From JAAUTT01 sp963846585 (lineage in GTDB: Bacteria > Bacteroidota > Bacteroidia > Bacteroidales > JAAUTT01): 64,000 nt of DNA. Location: contig CAWJWO010000001.1 of assembly GCA_963846585.1 (NCBI GenBank), positions 274,579-338,578 on the forward strand. Reading direction: 5' to 3'. The translations under genes and the position numbers were made by a program. The notes beneath the pieces are model-generated. The model was given only the letters and a program-made list of their open reading frames with translations. It was not told the origin of the DNA and did no database searches. Below, one piece after another: positions 1 through 9,561 of this stretch; the stretch's first letter is position 1; each line of letters starts with the position of its first letter.

Positions 1-1643
1 AAACCTCTAAGGGCAAGCCCTAATCCTTGTCCGACAATGGAAGCCTCACGTATACCAGTGTCAGTTATACGCAGTTCGCCATATTGTTGTTGTAATCCTT
101 CATATGTTTGGTTTACTCCTCCAATTTTACCAACATCTTCTCCAATTATCACAAGCCGTGGATATTGACCGAAAAGACCGGAGAAATTATCACGGATTAT
201 TTCCCTGCCGTTTATTATTTTTGAATTTTCACTGAAAACAGGTTTGATTTCCTTAACCTTTAATGCTGAGCATAAAGTTTCATTATAAAGATAACTGCTA
301 TATTTTTCTTTACCATCTTTGATATTTTCCTCAATGAATTCAGAAAGTTTTTCACGTAAATTTTCCTTCGGGATACATTGGTAACAAACATTACGGATAA
401 TTTTTCTGGCAAAGCTCATCAGTTCTTTTTGGATTGGATATTGTATTTGTTTTATTTCTCCAACTAACCTGTTTATTATTGCTTCATTTTCTTTATTGCA
501 TTTACAGGTTTTTTGATCAATGATTTGAATAAGTTTAATCTTTTCTTCGATTCCGGGTCTTGTATAATTGCCCCAGGCAGTTTCAAGTGCTGATTTTGCT
601 TCGGTTACTACACGAATTTCAATTTCATTAAGCTCTTGATTGGTAGTATATTGTGATTCCAAAAGCCATTCTTTCATTTTTTTTAAAGGATCAAAAATAC
701 GTTCCCATTCAAGCCTTTCAGCCGGTTTATACCGTTCGTGAGAACCAGAAGTAGTATGGCCCGAAGGTTGTGTCATTTCACTTATATGAAATAAAACAGG
801 CATATGGTCGTTACGGCAACGATCAATACCTTCTTGAAAAATTTGACAAAGTTCAGGAAAATTCCATCCTCTTGCCTTATATATGAGGATTCCTTTGTTA
901 TTTTTGTCAGTTTCAAAACCTTTCATTGCCTCAGAAATACTAAGTTTCGTAGTCTGATATTCTGTGGGTACAGATATTCCGTATCCATCATCCCAGACAG
1001 CAACAGCCATAGGAACCTGTATCACTCCGGCAGCGTTCATGGTTTCAAAAAAATGCCCTTCCGAAGTACTGGCATCCCCAATTGTACCAAACGCTACTTC
1101 GTTTCCTTTATTTGTAAATTGAGAATATTGCTTCAAATGCTTATTTAACCTGTAAAGTTTGGATGCGTAAGCAAGACCAAGTAACCGGGGCATTTGTCCT
1201 GCAGTTGGAGAAATATCGCTTGATGAATTCTTTTGTTCCATCAGATTCCTCCATTTACCTTCGTGGCTGTAAGCAGAGGTCGCAAAATGGTTGTTCATGG
1301 CACGGCCACTGCTTGCAGGGTTGTTTTCCATATTAGTATCGCCGTAAAGTTGCGCAAAAAACTCAACGGGGTTAAGCAATCCGGCGTAAAGCATAAATGT
1401 TTGGTCACGATAATATCCTGCACGCCAATCACCATTTTTGAAATGTTTAGCCATGGCAATCTGGGCTAATTCTTTCCCATCTCCAAAAACACCAAATTTT
1501 GCTTTTCCGGAAAGAACTTCTTTTCTGCCCAGTATACTAAGCTGCCTGCTCAAATTAGCAATATAATAATCATGTAGTAAGGATTGTTTATCAAATTCAG
1601 ATTCTGCTTTTGTATCAGTTTTAGTTTTAGTTTTAATTTGCAT
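1..1643 (-). CDS. 2-oxoacid dehydrogenase E1, fused alpha/beta subunits (3' part outside window)
   Basis: The reading frame is open from an ATG at 1643 to the window edge (about 547 codons). It encodes a thiamine-pyrophosphate dehydrogenase E1 of the branched-chain 2-oxoacid/pyruvate type, which decarboxylates the 2-oxoacid and passes the acyl group to E2 lipoate in the cytoplasm. The alpha part carries the TPP-binding segment GDASTSEGHFFETMNAAG and, before it, SGRAMNNHF and PTAGQMPRLLG. A beta-subunit start follows in the same frame (REIIRDNFSGLFGQYPRLVI, then GEDVGKIGGVNQTYEG, ITDTGIREASIVGQGLALRG). Fused alpha-beta E1 proteins are common in Bacteroidota. The C-terminal part of the beta domain is cut off by the window. 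The exact 2-oxoacid cannot be decided from sequence alone. Confidence 0.85.
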   Translation of the reverse strand, partial: MQIKTKTKTDTKAESEFDKQSLLHDYYIANLSRQLSILGRKEVLSGKAKFGVFGDGKELAQIAMAKHFKNGDWRAGYYRDQTFMLYAGLLNPVEFFAQLYGDTNMENNPASSGRAMNNHFATSAYSHEGKWRNLMEQKNSSSDISPTAGQMPRLLGLAYASKLYRLNKHLKQYSQFTNKGNEVAFGTIGDASTSEGHFFETMNAAGVIQVPMAVAVWDDGYGISVPTEYQTTKLSISEAMKGFETDKNNKGILIYKARGWNFPELCQIFQEGIDRCRNDHMPVLFHISEMTQPSGHTTSGSHERYKPAERLEWERIFDPLKKMKEWLLESQYTTNQELNEIEIRVVTEAKSALETAWGNYTRPGIEEKIKLIQIIDQKTCKCNKENEAIINRLVGEIKQIQYPIQKELMSFARKIIRNVCYQCIPKENLREKLSEFIEENIKDGKEKYSSYLYNETLCSALKVKEIKPVFSENSKIINGREIIRDNFSGLFGQYPRLVIIGEDVGKIGGVNQTYEGLQQQYGELRITDTGIREASIVGQGLGLALRG

Positions 1644-1719
1644 AATTTTCTACTTTTCTACTTCTCTACTGTTTTTAACATTTTATTCAGAAAAATGTTA
1701 ATGTTAGTGCAATTTAAAA

Positions 1720-1800
1720 CGTGTAACCTGCAACCTGCAACCTGTAACTTAAATCTTACAACTTTTTTCTAAGCACTAAGCACTATTTACTAAGCACTTT
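1720..1800. repeat. heptamer word repeats (AACCTGY, TAAGCAC)
   Basis: Between divergent genes. Three to four tandem AACCTGY heptamers (about 1724-1750) are followed by TAAGCAC heptamers (about 1770-1799). The same AACCTGY word recurs near 29,060. Part of the intergenic word-repeat system described in the findings. Confidence 0.7.
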
Positions 1801-1833
1801 TATATTACCTTAGCAGTTCCAAAATATTAACAG

Positions 1834-3990
1834 ATGCGGAGAATTTTACGGTATATTAAAAAAAATATTCAATTTGTTTACAGGGTTTTATCATTTATTG
1901 TCAGCGCTGTAATTTTAATTTCTTTATTTCCACATGAAGGACACTTTCCCTACGAATTTCAAAAGGGGAAAATTTGGTTAAATCCTGATTTGTATTCTAC
2001 ATTTAATTTCCCGATTCGCAAAACAGAGAGTGAAATCAAAAAAGATAAGGATAGTATTTTGAAAGAATTTAAACCTTATTTTAATTACATAAAAAATATT
2101 GAATCAGAACAACTTAAAAAGTTAAGTAAAGCATTTAATACACAGTGGACGAATTTCTCTGATGAACGAACTGATCAAAATACATCGGCGATGGTAAAAT
2201 CGTTTTACCTGAATGCTGATTCTGTCACCAGGTCGATATATTTAAAGTTTGCAACCGATTTAATATCATTTGTATATAACAAAGGGATAGTTCAGATGCC
2301 TGAATCAATGGAACAAAATCCTTCCAGAGATATAACTATTGTGATTATAAAGAATAATGTAGGTCAGGAATATATGTATTCAGATGTTTTTTCTCAAAAA
2401 GCAGCTTATGAGTATGTTTTAAAGAAAATTAATGAACTTAAACAAGGCTCTCCATTTGATCGTATAATTTATGAATCGGGGTTTTTCAAAGAATTAAACC
2501 TTAATCAGTTTTTGTTGCCTAACCTTATATATAATGAAGAAGCCTCGAAAAATGTTAAGGACGATCTTATAAAAAGAATTTCAATTACCAAGGGATTGTT
2601 TAGTTCCGACCAAAAAGTAATTGGAAAAGGCGAATTGGTAACCCTGGAAAAGTATAATCTGTTATTATCATTAAAATATGAATATGAAACTAAGCTGGGG
2701 CGGTCCTCAAAAATTAGTTATATTATACTGGGACAAGCTATTATAATAGTATGCCTGCTATTATTGCTAATAATTTACATAGTAAATTTCAGAAGAGAAG
2801 TTTATGCAAATAGTATTAAATTTAGTTTTATACTTCTTCTTGTAACGCTTATAGTTGCAATATCCAGTTTGATAACAAGGAATGACCAGTTAAATCTTTA
2901 TATGGTCCCATTTACCTTACTGCCTATTATAATTAAAACATTTTATGATGCCAGATTGGCTTTGGTAGTGCATACGGTTGCCATTTTAATGGTTGGTTTT
3001 TTAGCACCAAATGCTTTTGAATTTATCTTTCTTAATTTTGCTACCGGTACAGTATCAATAATAAGTTTAACAAATACCTACCGCCGGGGGAAACTAATTG
3101 ATACTTCCTTTTATGTATTTCTTACTTATTGCCTGTTATATTTTGGAATGTTTTTATTGCAGGGTAACGACATTATTAAATTATCCCAACCGTCGTACCT
3201 TAACACATTGTTGAGTTTTATGGTAAGCGGATTTTTAGTTTTGATGGCTTATCCGTTAATTTTTATTTTTGAAAAAATGTTTGGTTTTTTATCTGATATC
3301 ACATTGATGGAATTATCGGATACAAACCAGCCTTTATTGAGAATGCTTAACGAAAAAACTCCCGGTACCTTTCAGCATTCCCTTCAGGTTGCCAACCTTG
3401 CTGAGGAGGCCGCTTTTAAAATAGGGGCCAATCCATTATTAGTAAGGGCCGGATCTTTATACCACGATGTTGGCAAGATGATAAGCCCTAAATATTTTAT
3501 TGAAAATTTAAGCCTTGAAAAAAATCCACATCTTGATATTTCAAATGAAGAAAGTGCTAAAATTATTATTGAACATGTAATAAAAGGTATTGAAATTGCA
3601 AGAAAATTCAATTTACCCGAACAAATAATCGATTATATCCGTACACATCACGGAACTTCAACAGTTCAATTTTTTTATCGTACCTCGAAAAATCAGAATC
3701 CTGAAAGTGAAATCGATAAAAATAAATTTACTTATCCGGGGCCTATTCCGTTTTCAAAAGAAATGGCATTGGTTATGATGGCCGATTCTGTTGAAGCTGC
3801 TTCCAGAAGTATAAAGGATATAAGTTATACATCCATTAACGACCTGGTTGAAAATATTATTTATTATCAAATGATAAACGAACAGTACAACAATTCTAAT
3901 ATTACTTATAAGGATCAAAGTATTGTTAAAGAAATTTTTAAAAGGAAACTGATGAATATTTATCATGTTCGGGTTGAGTACCCGGAATAA
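1834..3990 (+). CDS. 7TM receptor with intracellular HD hydrolase domain (PgpH-like c-di-AMP phosphodiesterase family)
   Basis: 718 residues. One N-terminal membrane helix (about residues 15-35) is followed by an extracytoplasmic region (about 40-290) typical of the 7TMR-HDED domain, then about seven hydrophobic segments (about 300-490), then a cytoplasmic HD domain. HD-domain residues are visible: FQHSLQVANLAEEAA, the HD pair H544-D545 in SLYHDVGKM, and a later RTHHGT. PgpH of Listeria, with this architecture, hydrolyses c-di-AMP; that activity is inferred here. Start is ATG 1834, preceded by a TACCTTAG sequence resembling a -7 box. It faces away from the E1 gene. Confidence 0.85.
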   Translation: MRRILRYIKKNIQFVYRVLSFIVSAVILISLFPHEGHFPYEFQKGKIWLNPDLYSTFNFPIRKTESEIKKDKDSILKEFKPYFNYIKNIESEQLKKLSKAFNTQWTNFSDERTDQNTSAMVKSFYLNADSVTRSIYLKFATDLISFVYNKGIVQMPESMEQNPSRDITIVIIKNNVGQEYMYSDVFSQKAAYEYVLKKINELKQGSPFDRIIYESGFFKELNLNQFLLPNLIYNEEASKNVKDDLIKRISITKGLFSSDQKVIGKGELVTLEKYNLLLSLKYEYETKLGRSSKISYIILGQAIIIVCLLLLLIIYIVNFRREVYANSIKFSFILLLVTLIVAISSLITRNDQLNLYMVPFTLLPIIIKTFYDARLALVVHTVAILMVGFLAPNAFEFIFLNFATGTVSIISLTNTYRRGKLIDTSFYVFLTYCLLYFGMFLLQGNDIIKLSQPSYLNTLLSFMVSGFLVLMAYPLIFIFEKMFGFLSDITLMELSDTNQPLLRMLNEKTPGTFQHSLQVANLAEEAAFKIGANPLLVRAGSLYHDVGKMISPKYFIENLSLEKNPHLDISNEESAKIIIEHVIKGIEIARKFNLPEQIIDYIRTHHGTSTVQFFYRTSKNQNPESEIDKNKFTYPGPIPFSKEMALVMMADSVEAASRSIKDISYTSINDLVENIIYYQMINEQYNNSNITYKDQSIVKEIFKRKLMNIYHVRVEYPE

Positions 3991-4040
3991 AAATAAATAA
4001 ATTGCAAATCTTTTTTTAACTTTAAAATTATAAGCAATTT

Positions 4041-4247
4041 ATGCCCTTATTTGACTGGGATCGGATAGTGACCATTTTTGGTATAATTATTGTTACTTTA
4101 TTTTTAGTATTGGGAATAATGGTTATATTCTCAGAAATATTCTATTATATTCCTAAAAATTACAGGATTATTATCGGTGTAATATTGATACTTTACGGAA
4201 CATACAGGTTTACTATTTTGTATAATAATTTGAAAAACAAGGAATGA
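4041..4247 (+). CDS. small two-helix membrane protein
   Basis: 68 residues with two hydrophobic segments (about 8-32 and 39-57) and a short charged tail. No recognised family. It overlaps the start of the PstS-like gene by 4 nt (ATGA), so the two are probably co-translated. Its place ahead of a PstS-like lipoprotein and the TPR/ExbB/ExbD/TonB block is a common Bacteroidota arrangement; a role in the same envelope system is inferred only from position. Confidence 0.6.
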   Translation: MPLFDWDRIVTIFGIIIVTLFLVLGIMVIFSEIFYYIPKNYRIIIGVILILYGTYRFTILYNNLKNKE

Positions 4248-5215
4248 AAAAACTAGAATTTACGGCTGCCAATAGGGCTGTTATTTTAAGTTATGTATGT
4301 TTAATTTTAATATGTTGTTCGTGTCATCCAAAATCTTTTAAGGACGAAAATACTCCCACTACAGGCAAGCTTAACCTGGGAGTTGATGAATCGTACAAAT
4401 TATTACTTGATACTGAATTGTATACTTTTCTGTCAATATATTCAAATGCTCATATTTATACTGTTTATAAACCTGAATTGGATATTTTAAAGGATTTTTT
4501 AAATGATTCATTGCAGGTTATGGTGACTTCGAGGAAATTAACCAGTGATGAAGAAAAATATTTAAATAGCAAACGGATATTTTCAAAGACAACACTGATT
4601 GCTTATGATGCTGTTACTTTAATAGTTAACACCTCTAACCCCGATTCACTTATACGATACAACGATGTAAAAGGAATTTTTACAGGCGATATTAATAACT
4701 GGCATCAGCTTAATCCTAAATCCAAGCCTTCTGATCTTAAAGTTGTTTTTGACAGTGAAAAATCAGGGAACGTGAGGTATTTTGTGGAAAAATTCAAACT
4801 GCCCAATAAGCTTCCCGGTACTTGTTATGCCGTAAATTCAAATGAAGAAGTTGTAAATTATGTTCAAAAACATTCTAATGCTTTAGGTATTTTGAGCGTT
4901 AACTGGGTTAGTGATAAAAACGACAGTTTATCGGGTTCATTTTTAAAACGAATAAAAGTAGTAGCAATTTCTTCTGAATATAATTCGGATGGCGAAGATT
5001 TTTACAGGCCTTACCAGGGATATATAGCTGATAAATCATATCCATTTATTCGTGATGTATATATGATATCAAGAGAATATTACCTCGGTTTGGGTTCAGG
5101 TTTTATTGCGTTTGTTGCAGGTGAAACCGGGCAGCGTATTATATTAAAATCCAAATTGGTACCTGCAACTATGCCTGTTCGTTTTGTTCATCTTAAAAAA
5201 AACATTACAGATTAA
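4244..5215 (+). CDS. PstS-like substrate-binding lipoprotein
   Basis: 323 residues. An N-terminal hydrophobic segment ends in a cysteine-rich lipobox-like stretch (LILICCSC, Cys24-27), so it is probably a lipoprotein. The rest resembles the periplasmic binding protein fold of the PstS family: early LLDTELYTFLSIYSNAHI, a central IFTGDINNWHQL motif typical of PstS-like proteins, and FVEKFKLP with a late FIAFVAGETGQRIILKSKL. It lacks linked pst permease genes; in Bacteroidota such orphan PstS-like proteins commonly sit next to TonB/ExbBD/TPR genes. The ligand is unknown. Confidence 0.75.
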   Translation: MKKLEFTAANRAVILSYVCLILICCSCHPKSFKDENTPTTGKLNLGVDESYKLLLDTELYTFLSIYSNAHIYTVYKPELDILKDFLNDSLQVMVTSRKLTSDEEKYLNSKRIFSKTTLIAYDAVTLIVNTSNPDSLIRYNDVKGIFTGDINNWHQLNPKSKPSDLKVVFDSEKSGNVRYFVEKFKLPNKLPGTCYAVNSNEEVVNYVQKHSNALGILSVNWVSDKNDSLSGSFLKRIKVVAISSEYNSDGEDFYRPYQGYIADKSYPFIRDVYMISREYYLGLGSGFIAFVAGETGQRIILKSKLVPATMPVRFVHLKKNITD

Positions 5216-5248
5216 TAGAATCCTAACATTATATATCGATAAAGCTTG

Positions 5249-5256
5249 TATATTTG
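5249..5256 (+). promoter_or_regulatory. -7 element TATATTTG for the TPR gene
   Basis: Exact match to the Bacteroidota TANNTTTG -7 box, 32 nt before the start at 5288. No convincing -33 TTG is seen at the usual distance. Confidence 0.5.
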
Positions 5257-5287
5257 GCAAAAATTTTAGAACATAAAATATAGAACA

Positions 5288-7105
5288 ATGGCGAGAGTAT
5301 TTCAAAATTTGAAGGTTATCAGTTTATTTATTTTGGCGTTCTTTTTGATAGTTGGTAAAATTAACGGACAAGATTTAAATTATGCAAAAAAACTTACCGT
5401 AAGTGAGAGATATGAAGATGCCTCTGAAGTTTATAATTCCATTCTTAAAAGCCAGCCAACAAATGGCGATGCATATTTTTATTATGGCGAAAATATTATA
5501 AAAAGTTACCTGGCCGATCCTTATTCATCATCGCTGGGAGAAGTTTGCTCAAGTGCCAGGGATATGTTCACCCGAGGATTAACGGCCGATAGTACTAATA
5601 TGATAAATGACATTGGTTTGGGTATGGTTATTTTACTTGAATCAGGTGATACTGTTAAAGCTGATAAATGGTTTGCCAAAGCAGAAGTTTTTCCAAAGAA
5701 TAAGAAGAAATATACAGAACGTAATATCCTGTTTTTAATTAAACTGGGATCAGCCCAGATATATGCAAAAGCTCCAAGGTATAAAAAAGCAATCGCATAC
5801 CTAAACAGGGCAAAAGAGGTTAGGCCTGAAAATCCTGATATTAATGATGCCCTTGGGGATATATACATGAGCGAAACCGATGCATCAAGTGCAATATCAA
5901 ATTATAACAGGGCATTATTTCTGGAACCTTCCAATCCCGTTTATAAAGTAAAAATTGGTAATATCTACATGGGAGCCAGAAATTTACAGGAAGCCAAGAA
6001 CCTGTTCGAGGATGCCCGGGACATCGATTCAACTTATGCACCGGTCTACAAGGGCTTAGGTACTATGTACAGTATGAGTGGTTTTTATAAATTAGCCCAG
6101 GTTAACTTTAAAAAATTTCTTGATCTTTCAGGAAACAATACTCCTGCACAGATAAGTTATGCAAATGCATTATTTAAATCAAAAATATACGATGAATCAC
6201 TTAAAGTGATTGAAAATATACTTAAAGTTGACAGTTCGCGTATAAACCTTTACAGGTTAGCTGCGTATTCCGCATTTGATAAAAAACCGGCTGATTATAT
6301 GCTAGCCTTGAAGTATATTGAAAAATTCTTTAAAAATACTCCCGAAGATAAATTAATTATTAAAGATTATTTGTATTACGGCAACACTCTTGTGAAACTT
6401 CACCACGATAGTTTACAAACAGACAAGGGCCTTAAAATCCTGATTAAAGTATATAAAATGGATACTACAAATAATGAATTGTATTCTAATGTTGCTACAA
6501 CAGCTTATGCTTTAAAGCATTTCAATATCGCCATACAGGTTCTTAGCGACAATATTTCCCAGGGAAAAGCGTCACCTGCCGATTATTTCTCGTTGGGAAA
6601 AATTTATTATCAGTTAAAACAATATGGAAAGGCTGACACTACCTTTACAAAACTTATTAAAAGAGATACAAGCAATGTAGAAGCCTGGTTGTGGTTAGCA
6701 AACTCCGATTTTAGCCTTGATCCTGATTCAAAGCTCGGAATGGCAAAACCTAAATATGAAATGGTAATTGAAAAAGCATTTGCAGATACTATTAAATATG
6801 CTAAAGAATTATTTGCCGCTTATGATTATTTAGGTTCATATTATCTTAATGTTAAACCTGTTGATTTAGATAAAGCCGCAAAATTATATCAAAAAATAAT
6901 AACACTCGATCCTAAAAACAAAACCTGGATAATTAAAGGGTATGAGGGCCTGGCGATTGTAGCAGCAAAGAAAAAGAATTATTCCGGAGCCAGGGATATA
7001 TTTAAAACTTTATTGACACTTGATCCGGGTAACAAAGATTTTCAAAAAGAAGAAGAAATATTTGACAAGCAGGTAAAAGCAATAGAAGCGGCAGCTAATC
7101 AGTAA
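5288..7105 (+). CDS. secreted tetratricopeptide-repeat protein
   Basis: 605 residues with an N-terminal signal peptide (hydrophobic core about 12-26, ending near INGQ) followed by many TPR units, for example around ALGDIYMSETDASSAISNYN and GLGTMYSMSGFYKLAQVNFK, and a last unit near the C-terminus. It is predicted to be periplasmic and to scaffold protein contacts. It is followed, after a word-repeat gap, by exbB-exbD-exbD-tonB; TPR proteins next to such operons are frequent in Bacteroidota, so a role in the TonB energisation system is plausible but inferred. Confidence 0.8.
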   Translation: MARVFQNLKVISLFILAFFLIVGKINGQDLNYAKKLTVSERYEDASEVYNSILKSQPTNGDAYFYYGENIIKSYLADPYSSSLGEVCSSARDMFTRGLTADSTNMINDIGLGMVILLESGDTVKADKWFAKAEVFPKNKKKYTERNILFLIKLGSAQIYAKAPRYKKAIAYLNRAKEVRPENPDINDALGDIYMSETDASSAISNYNRALFLEPSNPVYKVKIGNIYMGARNLQEAKNLFEDARDIDSTYAPVYKGLGTMYSMSGFYKLAQVNFKKFLDLSGNNTPAQISYANALFKSKIYDESLKVIENILKVDSSRINLYRLAAYSAFDKKPADYMLALKYIEKFFKNTPEDKLIIKDYLYYGNTLVKLHHDSLQTDKGLKILIKVYKMDTTNNELYSNVATTAYALKHFNIAIQVLSDNISQGKASPADYFSLGKIYYQLKQYGKADTTFTKLIKRDTSNVEAWLWLANSDFSLDPDSKLGMAKPKYEMVIEKAFADTIKYAKELFAAYDYLGSYYLNVKPVDLDKAAKLYQKIITLDPKNKTWIIKGYEGLAIVAAKKKNYSGARDIFKTLLTLDPGNKDFQKEEEIFDKQVKAIEAAANQ

Positions 7106-7250
7106 TATAGAACCAAGAACCAAGAGCCAGGAACCAGGAGCCAAGAGGTGGGACATGAGACGTGGGAAGTCATAGGAAGTGAAAAGAAGAAAGATAAAAG
7201 GTAAAAGAATACAGAAAACATATCCTACTTTTCTACTTTTCTGCTTTAAG
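7106..7250. repeat. intergenic word mosaic (H'-G' orientation)
   Basis: Begins directly after the TPR stop. It contains alternating AGAACCAAG / AGAGCCAGG words, then GTGGGACATGAGACGTGGGA, then AAGATAAAAG words and TACTTTTC repeats. The same words recur in reverse complement at 39,540-39,645 and 21,700-21,768. Confidence 0.75.
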
Positions 7251-7356
7251 TAAAATATAATTTGTAAAATATAGTTATAGTATTGAATAATTGAAAAAAA
7301 AATATTTACTTACAACCCGAAATTTTTGAATAATTTAATTATAAAACTTTGATAAT

Positions 7357-8169
7357 ATGAGCACTAAAGGAAATTCATGGAAAGATGTATTAGGATCTGT
7401 ATTCTCAACATCTGTAATTTTTATCGCTATTGCATTGGGCATATTGATTTATATGTTTATAATGGGTAACCCTAACAACTTTGAAGGGGGAAATGTCGAA
7501 CACGGTAATACCGTTAATTACCTTGGGATTATTCACAGGGGAGGTATGATAGTCCCGTTATTAATGGCGGTAATATTAATATTAATTACTTTTACAATTG
7601 AAAGATTAATTTCAATTTCAAGGGCTAAAGGCAAAGGCCGTTTAAATGTATTTATTAATAACATCCGTACACTTTTAAACGCAGACAAAATTGAAGAAGC
7701 AACGGCAGCTTGCGACAAACAAAAAGGTTCGGTAGCTAACGTTATCAAATCAGGGTTACATCGTTACCGTGATTTACAGACTGAAAAAACTCTTCCTAAC
7801 GACCAGAAAGTATTAGCGTTGCAGAAAGAACTCGAAGAAGCAACAGCACTCGAATTGCCTGTTCTGTCAAAAAACCTGGTTGTACTATCAACCATTGCTT
7901 CCATTTCAGTACTTATCGGCCTTATCGGTACTGTTCTTGGTATGATCCGTGCATTTGCCGCTTTGGCTCATTCAGGCAGTCCTGATTCCCTTCAACTTTC
8001 AACAGGTATTTCAGAAGCCCTTATAAATACGGCTTTTGGTATCGCAGGCTCAACCCTTGCTTTAATCGCCTATAACTATTTTTCATCATCTATAGATGCT
8101 TTGACATTTAAAATCGACGAAGCCAATTTTAGCGTAACACAAACATTTGCATCTAATTTAAAAAAGTAA
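7357..8169 (+). CDS. exbB: MotA/TolQ/ExbB proton channel family protein
   Basis: 270 residues. Three membrane helices are visible: one near the N-terminus (about 15-33), one at about 65-85 (IVPLLMAVILILITFTIERL), and a C-terminal pair around SISVLIGLIGTVLGMIRAF and INTAFGIAGSTLALIAYN. These last two form the ExbB/TolQ signature. With ExbD it forms the inner-membrane proton channel that powers TonB. First gene of a four-gene operon; the next gene is 55 nt downstream. Confidence 0.92.
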   Translation: MSTKGNSWKDVLGSVFSTSVIFIAIALGILIYMFIMGNPNNFEGGNVEHGNTVNYLGIIHRGGMIVPLLMAVILILITFTIERLISISRAKGKGRLNVFINNIRTLLNADKIEEATAACDKQKGSVANVIKSGLHRYRDLQTEKTLPNDQKVLALQKELEEATALELPVLSKNLVVLSTIASISVLIGLIGTVLGMIRAFAALAHSGSPDSLQLSTGISEALINTAFGIAGSTLALIAYNYFSSSIDALTFKIDEANFSVTQTFASNLKK

Positions 8170-8224
8170 TTGTTTTGATTTATTAACATTGGTTTTAACG
8201 GTTATTAACTTGAAAAAATAATAT

Positions 8225-8857
8225 ATGTCAAAAATAAAGCTACCATCGAAACCTCCGAGGATTGATATGACGCCCATGGTCGATCTGTTTATGCTGTTGC
8301 TTACATTTTTTATGTTAACGGCATCTTTCATCCCCCAGGAGGCAGTACAGGTTGATACCCCAAACTCAATATCGGAAAAGCTTTTCCCAAAAAATAATGT
8401 GATGACCCTCCTTATCGGGAAAAACAATAAGGTGTTCTTTAATTTAGATAACGGGGGCGATTCTTCATCCCATGTTCGTGCTCAGGTGCTTCAGGATGTT
8501 GGTAATTACTTCAGGGTGAAGTTCACAAAGGAACAGATAAGAAAATTTGCAAATATGGGTTCGTTTGGTATGCCTGTTAAAAATATACCTGCATGGATTA
8601 ACGCTACGGATTCTAAAGAAAAGCAAGCCATGCAAATTGGCATTCCTACCGATTCCATTCCCGGAGGCAGTGAAATATCCATGTGGATACATTTTACCCG
8701 TTTGGCTAACCCAAATGCCGAAGCTTCCATAAGAGGAGATTTCAATGCCGATTACACCACGGTTAAAAAGTTGCTCGATATCCTGCAGGATAAAAAAGTA
8801 AACCGTTTTGACCTTGTCACCAACCTGCAGAAGGTTGAAGTTAAAAAAGTAAAATAA
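8225..8857 (+). CDS. exbD: ExbD/TolR-type biopolymer transport protein (copy 1)
   Basis: 210 residues. A short basic N-terminus leads into a single membrane helix with the conserved aspartate needed for proton conduction (IDMTPMVDLFMLLLTFFML, Asp20). A periplasmic domain follows, longer than enterobacterial ExbD (about 140 residues in total), as usual for Bacteroidota. Placed 17 nt upstream of a second exbD. Confidence 0.92.
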   Translation: MSKIKLPSKPPRIDMTPMVDLFMLLLTFFMLTASFIPQEAVQVDTPNSISEKLFPKNNVMTLLIGKNNKVFFNLDNGGDSSSHVRAQVLQDVGNYFRVKFTKEQIRKFANMGSFGMPVKNIPAWINATDSKEKQAMQIGIPTDSIPGGSEISMWIHFTRLANPNAEASIRGDFNADYTTVKKLLDILQDKKVNRFDLVTNLQKVEVKKVK

Positions 8858-8874
8858 TTAATAGCAAATAATAT

Positions 8875-9543
8875 ATGGCCGAAATAATTGCAAACGAAGG
8901 CGGCGGAAAACATAAAGGCAAACGAAGGGCTAAAAAGCTGTCGACACACATAGATATGACACCTATGGTTGACCTTGCATGCCTTATGCTCACTTTTTTC
9001 ATGCTTACAACAGCCTTCGCCAAACCAAAAATATTCGAAATTGTAATGCCTGATAAGACACCGCCAAAGGAAAAACCACCTGAGGTTCCTTCCAAGAGGG
9101 TAGTAAATTTTATTCTTGATGAAAATAATAAAGTGTACTGGTATAACGGGATGATAAAAGATCCAAAAAATTTACCGCAACTTTACGAAACAGACTATAG
9201 CAAGGATGGTATCCGTAAAATAATCCTGAACCGTAATAAGGATATTTTTAACCAGATAGAACAACTTCGTCAGGATGTGCTCTCAAATAAGCTTAAAATA
9301 AGCCGTGATAGCCTTACCAATTTGGAAAAAGTGGTAAAAAGGAATGATAAAGAAGGGCCGATATTTATGATTAAGGCAACTGATAAGGCCAAATATGGAA
9401 ATTTTGTTGATATTATCGATGAAATGGCTATTACGAATGCCGCACATTATGCAGTAACTGATCTTAATAATTATGAAAAAAAGATGCTGGATGCTGTTAA
9501 AGGCACTTCGCCTGTCACCACTTCAGACAAGAAAATAAAATAA
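8875..9543 (+). CDS. exbD: ExbD/TolR-type biopolymer transport protein (copy 2)
   Basis: 222 residues. Lysine/arginine-rich cytosolic start (KHKGKRRAKK), then the same THIDMTPMVDLACLMLTFFM helix with Asp33, and a periplasmic domain that includes VVNFILDENNKVYWYNG. It diverges clearly from copy 1 outside the helix, so this is an old duplication; paired exbD genes are standard in this phylum. tonB starts 18 nt downstream. Confidence 0.92.
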   Translation: MAEIIANEGGGKHKGKRRAKKLSTHIDMTPMVDLACLMLTFFMLTTAFAKPKIFEIVMPDKTPPKEKPPEVPSKRVVNFILDENNKVYWYNGMIKDPKNLPQLYETDYSKDGIRKIILNRNKDIFNQIEQLRQDVLSNKLKISRDSLTNLEKVVKRNDKEGPIFMIKATDKAKYGNFVDIIDEMAITNAAHYAVTDLNNYEKKMLDAVKGTSPVTTSDKKIK

Positions 9544-9561
9544 ACTTTCAAAACCTTTATT

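Noticed and set aside
804..1469. Plus-strand open frames within the E1 gene
   Set aside because: They are opposite-strand shadows of a well-supported dehydrogenase reading frame.
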